Shown here in pieces: positions 53,385 through 63,173 of a stretch of 64,000 nt of DNA. The stretch's first letter is position 1. Every line of letters begins with the position of its first letter. Source of the stretch: UBA6120 sp964639215 (lineage in GTDB: Bacteria; Bacillota_I; Bacilli_A; RFN20; CAG-826); NCBI GenBank assembly GCA_964639215.1, contig CAZXCV010000005.1, positions 1 to 64,000 of the forward strand. The letters are read 5' to 3'. The translations under genes and the position numbers were made by a program. The notes below the pieces were generated by a model, which did no database searches, was not told the origin of the DNA, and saw only the letters and a program-made list of their open reading frames with translations.

Positions 53385-54356
53385 ATGAAACAAACGACGA
53401 TTACACATATTAACGCAGGACAGCGAGCCGATAAATTCGTACGCAAATGGCTCGATAACGCTCCCTTGAGCTTTATTTATAAATTATTTAGAAAGAAAGA
53501 TGTCAAGGTTAATGGTCACTGGATTCCGATTGATTATGTTCTAAAGCATGATGAGCTTTTAACAATTTATATCACTGATTCACAAATGGAAGAATTCAAG
53601 CAACCCCGACCGATTATCGCAGCGGCGTTTCCGCACCCAATTATCTATGAAGATGATGTTTGTCTCATCGTCAATAAACCGAAGGGATTGTTAGTCCATG
53701 GTGACGCGAGTGAGAAACGGTTAACATTGACGAATCAAGTCCATGCTTATTTGGCAAACACTGGTTTCCCAATTAACCAAGATGGATATATGCCAGCACC
53801 TGCTCATCGGCTTGACCGCAATACATCAGGGCTTGTCATATTTGCCAAAACATTAGCTGCGCAACAAGCACTAGACCAGTTGTTTCATGACCGCATCAAT
53901 ATTCAAAAAGAGTATTTAGCATTAGTAAAAGGTGTCGTTGAATCAGGTGGCGAGATTGATTTAATGCTTTATAAAGATGCGGTCAAAGGCATCGTGCGAG
54001 TCACAAAAAATAAAGCATTGGGACAACATGCCTTGACGATTTATGAGCCAGTTGAATCTTTTGAGGATTATTCACTTTTAGCAGTGACGATCAAAACGGG
54101 AAGAACCCATCAAATTCGCGTGCATCTCGCCGCAATTGAGCATCCTTTGGTTGGAGATCGAAAGTACGGTGATTTCAACACGAATGACACTATGTTAAAA
54201 ACTTTTCGCTATGAACATCAGTTTTTACATGCCTATCGCCTAAAATTCAATGAATTAACAGGAGTCATCACACATTTATCACATCGCGAATTCAGCGCGC
54301 CACTTCCCAATCAAGAACATCAAATATTAAATTTTTTACGCACTCATAAGGAGTAA
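53385..54356 (+). CDS. RluA-family pseudouridine synthase (RluC/RluD-like)
   Basis: The 323-residue protein has an N-terminal S4 RNA-binding domain (about 1-65) and the RluA catalytic domain. The catalytic Asp lies in HRLDRNTSGLVIFAKT. RTHQIRVHLAAIEHPLVGD is the second signature. It changes specific uridines, probably in 23S rRNA, to pseudouridine. The extended S4 domain suggests the RluC group. The mRNA may be leaderless, as the -10 box is 9 bases from the ATG. Confidence 0.93.
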   Translation: MKQTTITHINAGQRADKFVRKWLDNAPLSFIYKLFRKKDVKVNGHWIPIDYVLKHDELLTIYITDSQMEEFKQPRPIIAAAFPHPIIYEDDVCLIVNKPKGLLVHGDASEKRLTLTNQVHAYLANTGFPINQDGYMPAPAHRLDRNTSGLVIFAKTLAAQQALDQLFHDRINIQKEYLALVKGVVESGGEIDLMLYKDAVKGIVRVTKNKALGQHALTIYEPVESFEDYSLLAVTIKTGRTHQIRVHLAAIEHPLVGDRKYGDFNTNDTMLKTFRYEHQFLHAYRLKFNELTGVITHLSHREFSAPLPNQEHQILNFLRTHKE

Positions 54357-54361
54357 GTAAC

Positions 54362-56065
54362 ATGGATATCACAAAGTTAGTAATGAAATGGCAAAATAGC
54401 CCCTTAGTATCTGATCCTTTGAAAGATGAACTTTGTAAAATGCTTGGTGCTGATCGCCTCGATGCCTTCTACAAAACAATCGAATTTGGCACAGCAGGCA
54501 TGCGCGGATTAATGGGACCAGGGATCAATCGTATCAATACTCACACAATCAGAAAAGCGACAGTAGCTTTTGGACAATATTTAATAGAAAAATTTAGTGA
54601 TGCCCGATCAATGGGCGTTGTCATTGCGCATGATAACCGTTATCAATCACGCGAGTTTAATGATGACATATCCATAACTTTGTCGAAAATGGGCTTCAAT
54701 GTTTATATATTTGATGAACTGCGACCAACACCACAATTATCATATGCAGTTAGAAAAGTCAGGGCATGTGGAGGAATCGTTATTACAGCATCTCATAACC
54801 CCAAACAATATAATGGCTTTAAAGTATATGATGAAAATGGTTGTCAACTAACCCCGAATAAAATCGCTCCACTGATTGAACGGATTGAGGCACTGCCAGA
54901 CGCACTTGACGTGACGATTCCACTTCACGATTCGAAGGGAGTAATCACGACGCTAGGCGAAGATAATGACCGTGATTACCTCCAAGCAATTAAGAATATT
55001 TCACTTTATCCCGATTTGCCTAAACATGATTTTAAAGTTGTGTATTCGCCTCAACACGGTGCCGGGTATCGTCTTGGGGTCCGTTTGCTACGAGAATGCG
55101 GTTATGAATTATACCCTGTGGCAAATCAATGTTACCCAGATCCTGATTTTCCAAATACAAAATCTCCAAACCCCGAGTTAGAAGAAGCATATGAAGAAGC
55201 GATTGCTCTCGCCAAGAAAATTAAAGCGACCCTCATCGTCATTACCGACCCCGATGCTGATCGTGTTGGCGTCGCTTATCGTGATAAGAAAGGTAACTAT
55301 ATCCGATTAACTGGCAATGAATCAGGTGCTTTGTTAATTGATTATCTATTAAGGGAACGAAGCCATCTTGGATTGTTGGCCGATAATGGGGTTGTCTATG
55401 ACACAATCGTGACATCTCCTTTAGGAGCGAAAATTGCCCAATACTATCACTGCCGCGTTGAAACATTTTTAACTGGTTTTAAATATATCGGTGATCGAAT
55501 TGATTTTTATGAACGAGCGGGTGGTCCTCATTTTGAATTTGGTTATGAAGAATCATATGGTTGTTTAATTGCCCCTTTTGCGCGTGATAAAGATGGATTA
55601 CAGGCATTATTAATGTATGCCGAAATGTCATTGTTTTATCATCTCAAAAAATATGATCTTGGACAAATGTTGCATATTTTACAAAAACGGCATGGCTTTC
55701 ATGACGACAAACAATTTAGCATTGAATTCAAAGGAATTGAAGGTTCTAAGTTGATGAGTCAATTGCTCGATAAATTACGAAAGACACCGTTTGCGAATAT
55801 TGGTAGTTATCGTGTGATTGCATTTGAAGATTATTTGACACGTGAACGAAAAGATGAAGAAGGAACGTATTTGATTGAATTACCAGCAGCGGATGTCGTG
55901 AAGTTTTTCCTCGCAGATGGATCATCGATTACCGTCAGGCCTTCAGGTACTGAACCAAAGTGTAAGTTTTATTACAGTGTGGTTGGAACATCAAAAGCAA
56001 TAGTCAGTGCCAAAATTCCCCAGTTGCATCAAATGTTTTGTGCGACTTATGGAATTGAATACTAA
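54362..56065 (+). CDS. phosphoglucomutase/phosphomannomutase (PgcA-like)
   Basis: The 567-residue protein has the phosphoserine loop TASHNPKQYNGFKVYD, metal-binding TDPDADRVGVA, the sugar-binding GYEESYGC and the phosphate-binding RPSGTEPKCKFY. The N-terminal FGTAGMRGLMGPGINRIN is typical of firmicute alpha-phosphoglucomutase. It converts glucose-1-phosphate and glucose-6-phosphate, or mannose equivalents, and connects glucan use with glycolysis. It starts 5 bases after the previous stop with AAGGAG upstream. Its end overlaps the convergent HAD gene by 4 bases. Confidence 0.95.
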   Translation: MDITKLVMKWQNSPLVSDPLKDELCKMLGADRLDAFYKTIEFGTAGMRGLMGPGINRINTHTIRKATVAFGQYLIEKFSDARSMGVVIAHDNRYQSREFNDDISITLSKMGFNVYIFDELRPTPQLSYAVRKVRACGGIVITASHNPKQYNGFKVYDENGCQLTPNKIAPLIERIEALPDALDVTIPLHDSKGVITTLGEDNDRDYLQAIKNISLYPDLPKHDFKVVYSPQHGAGYRLGVRLLRECGYELYPVANQCYPDPDFPNTKSPNPELEEAYEEAIALAKKIKATLIVITDPDADRVGVAYRDKKGNYIRLTGNESGALLIDYLLRERSHLGLLADNGVVYDTIVTSPLGAKIAQYYHCRVETFLTGFKYIGDRIDFYERAGGPHFEFGYEESYGCLIAPFARDKDGLQALLMYAEMSLFYHLKKYDLGQMLHILQKRHGFHDDKQFSIEFKGIEGSKLMSQLLDKLRKTPFANIGSYRVIAFEDYLTRERKDEEGTYLIELPAADVVKFFLADGSSITVRPSGTEPKCKFYYSVVGTSKAIVSAKIPQLHQMFCATYGIEY

Positions 56066-56895
56066 ATTTTATATTGTTTGAAATAGCGTTTCAAAGCGTG
56101 AAAAATACCAAATTCATTATTAGAATATTTTGTTAATACATCAGCGTGTTGTTTAATTGATTCGACTCCATTGGACATGGCAAACCCAGTGCCGGCCATG
56201 GCCAGCATTTCAATATCATTTTCGGCATCACCAAACGCCAAGATATGTTGTTGCGGTATATGGTAATGCGTGGCAATATCGATAATTGCATGACCTTTGG
56301 ATATGTGTTCAAAGAAGATTTCTGAAAAATTTGAGCGGTTCCAAAATCGGATTTTTAATCCAGGATGCTGCTTAACCGCTTCGCATAATTTTTGATCGCT
56401 TTCAGAATTGCGATTGTGACTCTTAATAATCATTGTCATGGGGTCTTCTGATAAGGTTACTAATAAGTCACCGTAGATAACTTCCATATCATTATGCCAA
56501 AAGAAAGCAGCTAGATCAGAATCCTCTTTGAGGAGCCAAATTTTTTTATTAGTCTCGCACATCACATTATCGATAACGTCATTTCCAACCGTCGTAAAAA
56601 TATTCTTTACAACTTTTTGAGAAAAAGAAAAAGCTCGAGATGGAAAAGTCGCGTCGCTGGGATTTGTGATACAAGCGCCATTGTAGCAAACGATGGGAGC
56701 ATGTAAATTTAACTCACGATAATACCGTTCGATTGCTCGTAATGGTCGTCCAGTTGCGATGACGATGTGATGCCCGACTGATTCGAGTTTCTGTAAATAA
56801 CGTTTGGTTCTTGCATCAATTTTTTTGTCGTCAGTTAAAAGAGTACCATCCAAATCGATGGCAATTAAATGAGGAGGGACTGATTTATAATTCAT
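56062..56895 (-). CDS. Cof-type HAD phosphatase
   Basis: The 277-residue protein has motif I AIDLDGTLLTDDK, motif II VIATGRPLRAIE, a large cap domain and motif IV AFGDAENDIEML. These mark a Cof-subfamily phosphatase (YidA/Cof-like) of unknown sugar- or cofactor-phosphate substrate. Its ATG overlaps the trpS stop (ATGA), so translation is coupled. Confidence 0.92.
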   Translation of the reverse strand: MNYKSVPPHLIAIDLDGTLLTDDKKIDARTKRYLQKLESVGHHIVIATGRPLRAIERYYRELNLHAPIVCYNGACITNPSDATFPSRAFSFSQKVVKNIFTTVGNDVIDNVMCETNKKIWLLKEDSDLAAFFWHNDMEVIYGDLLVTLSEDPMTMIIKSHNRNSESDQKLCEAVKQHPGLKIRFWNRSNFSEIFFEHISKGHAIIDIATHYHIPQQHILAFGDAENDIEMLAMAGTGFAMSNGVESIKQHADVLTKYSNNEFGIFHALKRYFKQYKI

Positions 56896-57866
56896 AATAA
56901 ACCGACGGCCTTTTTAACTTTGTCTAAAGTTTCAGCTGCTATTTGGCTGGCTTTTTGCGCACCTTTTTGTAAAATCTCATCGATTAGATGACTATTAACA
57001 ATTGATATATAACGTTGCTGGAGTGCTCCGATTTCTTGGATGACGGTATCGGCGACAGCCTTTTTAAAAGTACCGTATTGAACGCCGGCAAACTTAATTG
57101 CAGCTTCTTTAACATCGATGTCATGGAGTGTGGCGTAGATTGTTAAAAGATTAGCAATCCCAGGTTGTTTGTCAGGGTCATAAACAATTTGTCCAAGTGA
57201 ATCGGTGACAGAACTCATAATTTTTTTGTGGATTAGCGTTAAATCATCCTTAAGATAGATATCACCTTTTGGTTCGGATTTACTCATTTTTTTACTCGGA
57301 TCAGACAATGACATAATGCGCGCTCCTGAACCAATTTTGGCTTCGGGCATGATGAGAATTTCACCATAGCGATTATTGAAGCGGCGAACGAGGTCACGAG
57401 CTAGTTCAACGTGTTGTAATTGGTCTTCACCAACTGGGACAATTTTGGCGTTATATAGCAAAATATCAGCAGCCATTAGGACAGGGTAAGCAAAGAGGCC
57501 AAGACCAAGACCAGCTTCATTTTGCTGTTGTGCTTTTTCTTTGAATTGGGTCATCCGACTTAATTCGCCCATATAAATATAGTTTTGTAGAATAGCATTA
57601 AGCTCGGCATGAGCGCTAACTTGCGACTGTAAAAAAATCGTGGTTTTTTGGGGATCGAGACCAGCAGCTAAGTAAAACGCGACGATGTCAAGACTGTTTT
57701 GCTGTAATGTTCTTGGTTCAATTGGTAAAGTCAAAGCGTGAAGATCAGCGATGAAGATGAATGGTTCGTGTTCGGTTTGATATAAAGGAAAACGCCGAAG
57801 GGCACCAATGTAATTGCCTAACGTTAATTGACCAGTTGGTTTGATGCCACTAAGTACTCGTGCCAT
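56892..57866 (-). CDS. trpS: tryptophanyl-tRNA synthetase
   Basis: TrpS charges tRNA-Trp. The class I HIGH-like motif TLGNYIGA and the KMSKS motif (KKMSKSEPKGD) are both visible. GIKPTGQL at the start and the tryptophan-binding region MAADILLYNAKIVPVGEDQ fit. The length of 324 residues is normal. GGAGCGAC lies before the ATG. The 135-base upstream gap is too short for a standard T-box with terminator. Confidence 0.97.
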   Translation of the reverse strand: MARVLSGIKPTGQLTLGNYIGALRRFPLYQTEHEPFIFIADLHALTLPIEPRTLQQNSLDIVAFYLAAGLDPQKTTIFLQSQVSAHAELNAILQNYIYMGELSRMTQFKEKAQQQNEAGLGLGLFAYPVLMAADILLYNAKIVPVGEDQLQHVELARDLVRRFNNRYGEILIMPEAKIGSGARIMSLSDPSKKMSKSEPKGDIYLKDDLTLIHKKIMSSVTDSLGQIVYDPDKQPGIANLLTIYATLHDIDVKEAAIKFAGVQYGTFKKAVADTVIQEIGALQQRYISIVNSHLIDEILQKGAQKASQIAAETLDKVKKAVGLL

Positions 57867-58001
57867 ATGTCGCTCCTTACAATTGATTAATCATTATATG
57901 AAATATAATTGATTGTTGCAACGTCACGTCAGACCATAATTACTATTTTCATTGTTCAATTATCAAAAATACGATAAAATTTCCAATTAGGAGGAACCAT
58001 T

Positions 58002-58454
58002 ATGATAATTATTTATACATCCCCAAGTTGCTCCAGCTGTCGCAAGGTTAAAAAATGGTTTGAAGATCAAAGCATCGCTTATGAAGAGCGTAATATATTT
58101 TCAGCAACCTTAAATGAAAAAGAGCTGAAAGAAATGCTTTCAAAAAGCGAAAATGGGACAGAGGATATTATTTCGACTCGAAGTAAAATCATTAAGGAAG
58201 AAAACATCGATATTGATTCGATGAGCATTCGAGAACTCATTGAGTTCATTCGTGATAATCCATCGGTGTTAAAACGACCAATCATTGTTGATGATCGTCG
58301 CATTCAAGTTGGCTATAACGAAGAAGAAATTCGCACTTTCATTCCTCTAGCCCGTCGTTACGCTAGTTTGATGTGTACACCCGAAAATTGTGAGCGTTAT
58401 GATTGTTGTGATCATATTAAAGCTCAAGATTTTGACAATAAAACAGCTGTCTAG
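58002..58454 (+). CDS. spx: Spx-family transcriptional regulator
   Basis: The 150-residue protein has the thioredoxin-like ArsC/Spx fold with the redox CSSC switch near residue 10 (SPSCSSCRKVKKW) and the Spx-typical TRSKI and RPIIVDDRRIQVGYNEEEIR. Spx binds the RNA polymerase alpha C-terminal domain and activates thiol-stress genes when the cysteines are oxidised. Three further cysteines near the C-terminus (CTPENCERYDCC) are unusual. A strong AGGAGG precedes the ATG. Confidence 0.93.
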   Translation: MIIIYTSPSCSSCRKVKKWFEDQSIAYEERNIFSATLNEKELKEMLSKSENGTEDIISTRSKIIKEENIDIDSMSIRELIEFIRDNPSVLKRPIIVDDRRIQVGYNEEEIRTFIPLARRYASLMCTPENCERYDCCDHIKAQDFDNKTAV

Positions 58455-58463
58455 CACTATTTT

Positions 58464-59036
58464 TTATAACGCGTTTAATGCTCGCGCATGTTTACTGATA
58501 TTGTTTGGATGATATTCAATGCCAACTTCTTGGCAAAGTGTTTTTAATGTTTCGAGTGCGAGACTAATCGCCGATTGTTCACTCTCAATTTCGTAATCGA
58601 GATGTTGGCCATACTCATTTTTATCGAGGGCAAGATTACGTTCTAAATATGTTGTTTCAATTCGGTATGTAGTCAGTTTTGTAATGATGCGTAACTCTTT
58701 GATTGGAAAACCTAAAGTCAATAAAAAATGCATCACAGGACCTTCAGGAAAAACATTTTCATTGACTAGTTTTAAATATGCGCTTTTGGAAATACTTTGA
58801 TTTTTTTCAAGCGTTCCTTCCGCTAGTGGTGATTTTAGCGTTAACGTGAATTGATCGAGCCGTTCACGGATACGTAAGCCGAACCCGTATCTCCGCAGTT
58901 GCGATGATGGAGTATCGATATAATAATTGCATTGCATGACAGCGTCACTCGCTTTGATGTTTAGAAATTGACAAACATGCGCAAACTCATCAGCTGTCAC
59001 TAATATTTTAGCTTCGATTTCAACGTTAGTGGACAT
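58464..59036 (-). CDS. CYTH domain protein (YjbK-like, triphosphate tunnel family)
   Basis: The 190-residue protein starts with the family EXEXK motif in NVEIEAKI, followed by the tunnel strands YYIDTP, GFGLRIRER and FTLTLKSPL. Members hydrolyse inorganic triphosphate or bind nucleotide phosphates. In firmicutes YjbK-type proteins often lie near nadK and relA-like genes, as here. It is divergent from nadK, with 64 bases between the two starts. Confidence 0.88.
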   Translation of the reverse strand: MSTNVEIEAKILVTADEFAHVCQFLNIKASDAVMQCNYYIDTPSSQLRRYGFGLRIRERLDQFTLTLKSPLAEGTLEKNQSISKSAYLKLVNENVFPEGPVMHFLLTLGFPIKELRIITKLTTYRIETTYLERNLALDKNEYGQHLDYEIESEQSAISLALETLKTLCQEVGIEYHPNNISKHARALNAL

Positions 59037-59100
59037 CGCTTTTTCCTACCTTATTGCTACTATGATACAATATTTCAAGATAGATAACGAAGGAACGAGC

Positions 59101-59889
59101 ATGAAATACGAAATTTTCACTCGCGGTGACAACCGCTCAGAACAGGTTAAGAAAGCACTGCTAGATAAATTATGTAAAATTCAAGAATATCAATTATGTC
59201 AGAACCCTGAACTCGTTATCTTTATTGGTGGCGATGGGACTTTTTTAAGAGCAGTCCAACAATACCTTCCGCAAATTGACGATACGACATTTATTGGTGT
59301 CCATACGGGAACACTTGGATTCTTTTGTGATTATCACGAAACAGAAATCGAACAATTAATGATTGATCTACCAAAAGCACAAACATTAGCGCACTCCTAT
59401 CGATTGCTCGAACTCAATCGTAAGTATCTTGGTGGTATCGACATTCACTATGCAATTAATGAAGTGCGGCTTGAGAATCCGTTTCATACGCTTGTTAGTG
59501 ATGTTTATATCGATGACGTTTTACTGGAAACGTTCCGTGGCAATGGCTTAATTGTCGCTTCAACACTTGGATCATCGGGTTATAACAAGAGCCTTGGAGG
59601 CGCTTTAATCAACACGAAACTTGCGACGATGCAATTAACGGAAGTGGCAACGTTACAAAATAATGCATATCGTAGCTTAGGTAGCAGTCTTGTCTGTGCT
59701 AGTGATGAAAAAATCACCTTCAAGGGTAAATTTGACCATGCCGTGATTGGTTTTGATCATCTCGTCCTTGAAAATCATCACCAAGTAAATGAAATGACGA
59801 TTTCACTTAGTAAAAAACTAGTGCATATCGTCCACCAAATCAATCGACGTTATCCTGAAATATTAAGAAAGTCGTTCATTAAAGATTAG
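59101..59889 (+). CDS. nadK: NAD kinase
   Basis: NadK phosphorylates NAD to NADP. Key motifs are FIGGDGTFLRAVQ (GGDG), TGTLGFFCDY, NEVRLEN and GSSGYNKSLGGALI. I chose the ATG at 59101 because AAGGAACGAGC lies directly upstream; the frame extends to 59029 but the upstream ATGs lack a site. The product is 262 residues, the normal length for the short firmicute form. Confidence 0.95.
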   Translation: MKYEIFTRGDNRSEQVKKALLDKLCKIQEYQLCQNPELVIFIGGDGTFLRAVQQYLPQIDDTTFIGVHTGTLGFFCDYHETEIEQLMIDLPKAQTLAHSYRLLELNRKYLGGIDIHYAINEVRLENPFHTLVSDVYIDDVLLETFRGNGLIVASTLGSSGYNKSLGGALINTKLATMQLTEVATLQNNAYRSLGSSLVCASDEKITFKGKFDHAVIGFDHLVLENHHQVNEMTISLSKKLVHIVHQINRRYPEILRKSFIKD

Positions 59890-59891
59890 TT

Positions 59892-60236
59892 ATGTTCTAC
59901 GTGCTCGAAATTCAGCACTATTTATATATTGGTGCGGCTGGAATTGTGGTCGCCGTTTCACTTATATTATTGATAATCAGAAGAAAACCACGATTTACTC
60001 ATAACCTTGATGTCTCTAAATACATCGAAGCACTTGGTGGGTTAGCCAATATTAATGAAATTAAAGCAACAGGATCACGACTCACGGTTGGTTTTGTTCG
60101 TAAAGAAAAGATTAATGAACAGCTCTTGAAAGAACTAGGCGTTGTTTCTATCGTTATGATGACAAAAAAAGCCGTACTTCTTATGAAAGCCACGGCGAGC
60201 AAATTAGCTGAAGAAATCAATAAAATAAAATTATAG
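59892..60236 (+). CDS. membrane-anchored PTS EIIB-like domain lacking the active-site cysteine
   Basis: The 114-residue protein has one N-terminal membrane segment (about residues 9-30) and a cytoplasmic domain matching the glucose-type EIIB fold: YIEALGGLANINEIKATGSR, KINEQLLKELGVVSIVMM. In true EIIB proteins a phosphorylated Cys follows the NI segment (pattern C-x-TRLR). Here the position reads A-T-G-S-R-L, so it cannot carry phosphate in the usual way. It starts 2 bases after nadK. It may be a regulatory or scaffold form. Function is unknown. Confidence 0.82.
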   Translation: MFYVLEIQHYLYIGAAGIVVAVSLILLIIRRKPRFTHNLDVSKYIEALGGLANINEIKATGSRLTVGFVRKEKINEQLLKELGVVSIVMMTKKAVLLMKATASKLAEEINKIKL

Positions 60237-60785
60237 TTTGAGTTTTTTTATCACCTGGCGAATATTTTCAATCGGTAATCCCATTACATTAGCGTAACTT
60301 CCTTCGATTGAGGCTACAAGATGGTAGTTTTCATCTTGGATACCGTAGGCACCAGCTTTATCGAGTGGAAGACCGCTGGTGACATAGGCGTCGATTAAAT
60401 CATCATTCAGTTTGTTAAACGTCACGCGAGTGACAACAGTACGATTAATTTCTTGATGCTTATTAATAATCGTATAACCACTTATTACTTTATGGGTATG
60501 ATTCGAAAGCATTTTTAACATCCGTTTAGCATCGTTGGCGTCCTTGGGTTTACCTAATTGATGACCCGAAAAATAAACGATAGTGTCACATGCTAACACG
60601 GTCGCCTCTGGATGTTGTTGAAACACTGCATAAGCTTTTATCTTTGATATCTCTTGTGGAAGCGCACTTGCTTGAGCGCGAATGCCCAATTCATCAATCT
60701 TGGGATCGATGATCATAAATTCATCAATTACTTCAGAAAGCAATTGCTGGCGGCGTGGGGAAGAGCTAGCTAAAATGAACATCAA
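60231..60785 (-). CDS. maf: Maf-like nucleoside triphosphate pyrophosphatase
   Basis: The 184-residue protein has the Maf signature LASSSPRRQQLL at the start, the central VLACDTIV and the ISGYTIINK region. Maf proteins hydrolyse dTTP, UTP or modified nucleotides to monophosphates and act in house-cleaning or septum control. The start overlaps the RNase J stop by 4 bases (ATGA), so the two genes are coupled. Its 3' end overlaps the convergent EIIB-like gene by 6 bases. Confidence 0.95.
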   Translation of the reverse strand: MMFILASSSPRRQQLLSEVIDEFMIIDPKIDELGIRAQASALPQEISKIKAYAVFQQHPEATVLACDTIVYFSGHQLGKPKDANDAKRMLKMLSNHTHKVISGYTIINKHQEINRTVVTRVTFNKLNDDLIDAYVTSGLPLDKAGAYGIQDENYHLVASIEGSYANVMGLPIENIRQVIKKLKL

Positions 60786-62461
60786 TTACTAGCCTTATTC
60801 ATGATGACTGGGATGATCATCGGACTACGTTGTGTCTTCAAAAATAAATATTTGCCAACTGTTGAGCGAATCGCTTGTTTGATTTCATTAAAGTTGACGC
60901 GATTTTTCATCAGCTCATTCAGCGAATCGTTGACTTTTGCTTCGGTAGCTGCAATGAGATTACCTGATGATTGATAGACAAAACCGGCCGTTGTTATTCG
61001 TGGTGGTAATAACAGTTGATTTCTTTGACTATCGATAGTGACAATAACCGACACCATCCCATCTTCAGCCAAAATTTTCCGGTCACGGATAACCGCGGTT
61101 GATAATCCATTGATGTCGCGACCATCGATGTAAAGAGAATCTGCTGGAACTTGTGGTCCACGACTGACGACACCTTTGCGAAGTAAGAGCGTGTCACCAT
61201 TGCCACAAATGAAAGTATTGTTCGGACTCATGCCTAATGAGTGGGCTAATTCAGCATGCAGTTTTAACATGCGATATTCACCATGCATCGGCATAAAATA
61301 GCGCGGTCGGAATAATTTCAACATGATTCGTAGCTCTTGGCGGGCGGGGTGACCTGACGAATGGACATTATATAAGATTGAATTTGTTAATACTGACGCC
61401 CCAGCACGAGTCAAATGATTCACGACTTTATTGATGCTTAAGCCATTGCCAGGAATCGGACTTGAGGAGAAGACGACGGTATCACCAGGTATAATTCGTA
61501 ATTGCCGATGATCACCATTGGCAATGCGGGATAACGCAGCCATAGGTTCACCTTGTGAGCCAGTGCATAAAACAACCGTTTCTTCGGTTCTTAATGATTT
61601 AATGTCTTCAATCGCGACAATACTTGAGTCTGGAATCTTGATAATGCCCATTTTACGTGACAACATCACCGCATTTTCCATTGAACGCCCAATCACTACA
61701 ATCTTTTTGCGGTAAGTGACAGCCACTTCAATTATTTGCTGGATGCGTGAGATATTACTTGAAAAAGTTGAGATAATCAAACGGCCAGATGCGTTTTTGA
61801 AAATATCATTAATTGCCCCAATAATATTACGTTCACTCGGTGTATATCCTTCAATTTCGGCATTCGTTGAATCTGATAATAACAAATCAATACCTTCAGT
61901 TCCAAGGCGCGCAATCTTCCCAAGATTAATATCCTCACCAATTGGGGTTAAGTCGATTTTAAAATCACCAGTCGTCACAATGCGACCTTCTGGTGTATCC
62001 ACACAAACGCCAAAAGCATCAGGAATTGAGTGTGTCATCCGGAAAAATTGAATTCTAAAATCATCAATTTTGATTTCAGAATCATCGCTATATTCGACAA
62101 TCTTTACGTTTTCTTTGATACGATTGTCTTCAAGTTTATGTCGGATAAACGCGGCTGCTAATCGAGGTGCGTAAATGACCGGGACAAACACGTGTTGTAC
62201 AAGAAATGGAATGCCACCAATATGGTCTTCATGACCATGTGTGATGATCAAAGCTTTAAACTTGTTGCGATTGTTTTTGATATGAGTATAATCAGGAATC
62301 ACATAATCGACTCCTGGTAAATCTTCTTCAGGAAAACGGACGCCAGCATCAATCATAATGATCGTCTTGTCGTTTTCAATACAATAAGTGTTTTTGCCGA
62401 CTTCGCCTAAGCCTCCAAGGGCATATACGGATACCGGCGAAGATATTAATGAATTCGCCAT
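60782..62461 (-). CDS. rnj: ribonuclease J
   Basis: RNase J has 5'-exonuclease and endonuclease activity and drives mRNA decay in firmicutes. The beta-lactamase metal motif ITHGHEDHIGGIPFL, the TGDFKIDLTP region, the beta-CASP motifs STFSSNISRIQQ and HSSGHP, and HGEYRML are in order. Length is 559 residues, typical. The start has GAAGGAG upstream. Without a second copy in the window I cannot tell whether it corresponds to J1 or J2. Confidence 0.96.
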   Translation of the reverse strand: MANSLISSPVSVYALGGLGEVGKNTYCIENDKTIIMIDAGVRFPEEDLPGVDYVIPDYTHIKNNRNKFKALIITHGHEDHIGGIPFLVQHVFVPVIYAPRLAAAFIRHKLEDNRIKENVKIVEYSDDSEIKIDDFRIQFFRMTHSIPDAFGVCVDTPEGRIVTTGDFKIDLTPIGEDINLGKIARLGTEGIDLLLSDSTNAEIEGYTPSERNIIGAINDIFKNASGRLIISTFSSNISRIQQIIEVAVTYRKKIVVIGRSMENAVMLSRKMGIIKIPDSSIVAIEDIKSLRTEETVVLCTGSQGEPMAALSRIANGDHRQLRIIPGDTVVFSSSPIPGNGLSINKVVNHLTRAGASVLTNSILYNVHSSGHPARQELRIMLKLFRPRYFMPMHGEYRMLKLHAELAHSLGMSPNNTFICGNGDTLLLRKGVVSRGPQVPADSLYIDGRDINGLSTAVIRDRKILAEDGMVSVIVTIDSQRNQLLLPPRITTAGFVYQSSGNLIAATEAKVNDSLNELMKNRVNFNEIKQAIRSTVGKYLFLKTQRSPMIIPVIMNKASN

Positions 62462-62562
62462 TAAAAATTACTCCTTCAACATAAAATAATTATGGTTATT
62501 ACTAAATTTGGAAATATTATATCGTCATTATTAATAAAAATAAAGGAAGATGACTCGATAAA

Positions 62563-63114
62563 TTATAAAACTTCAGCGTTTTCATTCACCTTGAACGGAT
62601 TATCCTTGTCAATTCGATCGTAAAAAAGAATACCATTTAGATGGTCAATTTCATGTTGAACTACAATTGCTTCAAATCCACGGAATGTCAATTCTACTTG
62701 TTGATCAACGATAATATCATAAGCCTTGACGATGACCTTATGATGACGATAGACATAGCCTTGGTATTCTTTATCGACGGAGAGGCAACCCTCACCTGCA
62801 GCAATATATGTCATTTTGACAGAACTAGATACAATAATTGGATTCACAAGTCCATGCTCAACCACTGATTCGTCTTTCTTAAAATAAATTGCTAACATGC
62901 GAACATTGTGTCCAATTTGTGGAGCGGCCAAACCAACTCCTTCGCGGATTTGATGCTTTTCGGCATATTCATGATCTTGGCTCTTTTTAAGATATGCAAT
63001 CATCGCTAAAAGCATCCTGCGATACTTAGGTTCGAGTGGCAAGGTTAATGGGCTGCTTTTACGTCGCAAATATGGACTATCGTCTTTATAGATTGTCAGT
63101 TTCATAAGCGTCAT
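62563..63114 (-). CDS. def: peptide deformylase
   Basis: Def removes formyl groups from nascent proteins. The three active-site motifs are GVGLAAPQIG, EGCLSV with the metal Cys, and QHEIDHLNG. Length is 183 residues with the insertions of the type 2 (Gram-positive) class. I use the ATG at 63114, 7 bases from GAGG; an adjacent ATG at 63117 and another at 63105 (MKLTIY) are alternatives. Confidence 0.96.
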   Translation of the reverse strand: MTLMKLTIYKDDSPYLRRKSSPLTLPLEPKYRRMLLAMIAYLKKSQDHEYAEKHQIREGVGLAAPQIGHNVRMLAIYFKKDESVVEHGLVNPIIVSSSVKMTYIAAGEGCLSVDKEYQGYVYRHHKVIVKAYDIIVDQQVELTFRGFEAIVVQHEIDHLNGILFYDRIDKDNPFKVNENAEVL

Positions 63115-63173
63115 CATTTTACCTCATTTTTACCTGATTTTGAATGCTTTTGCTTTTAATAATATCGGGTGGT

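Noticed and set aside
57867..58001. T-box leader before trpS
   Set aside because: The 135-base space also holds the spx promoter region, and no T-box sequence or terminator is visible.
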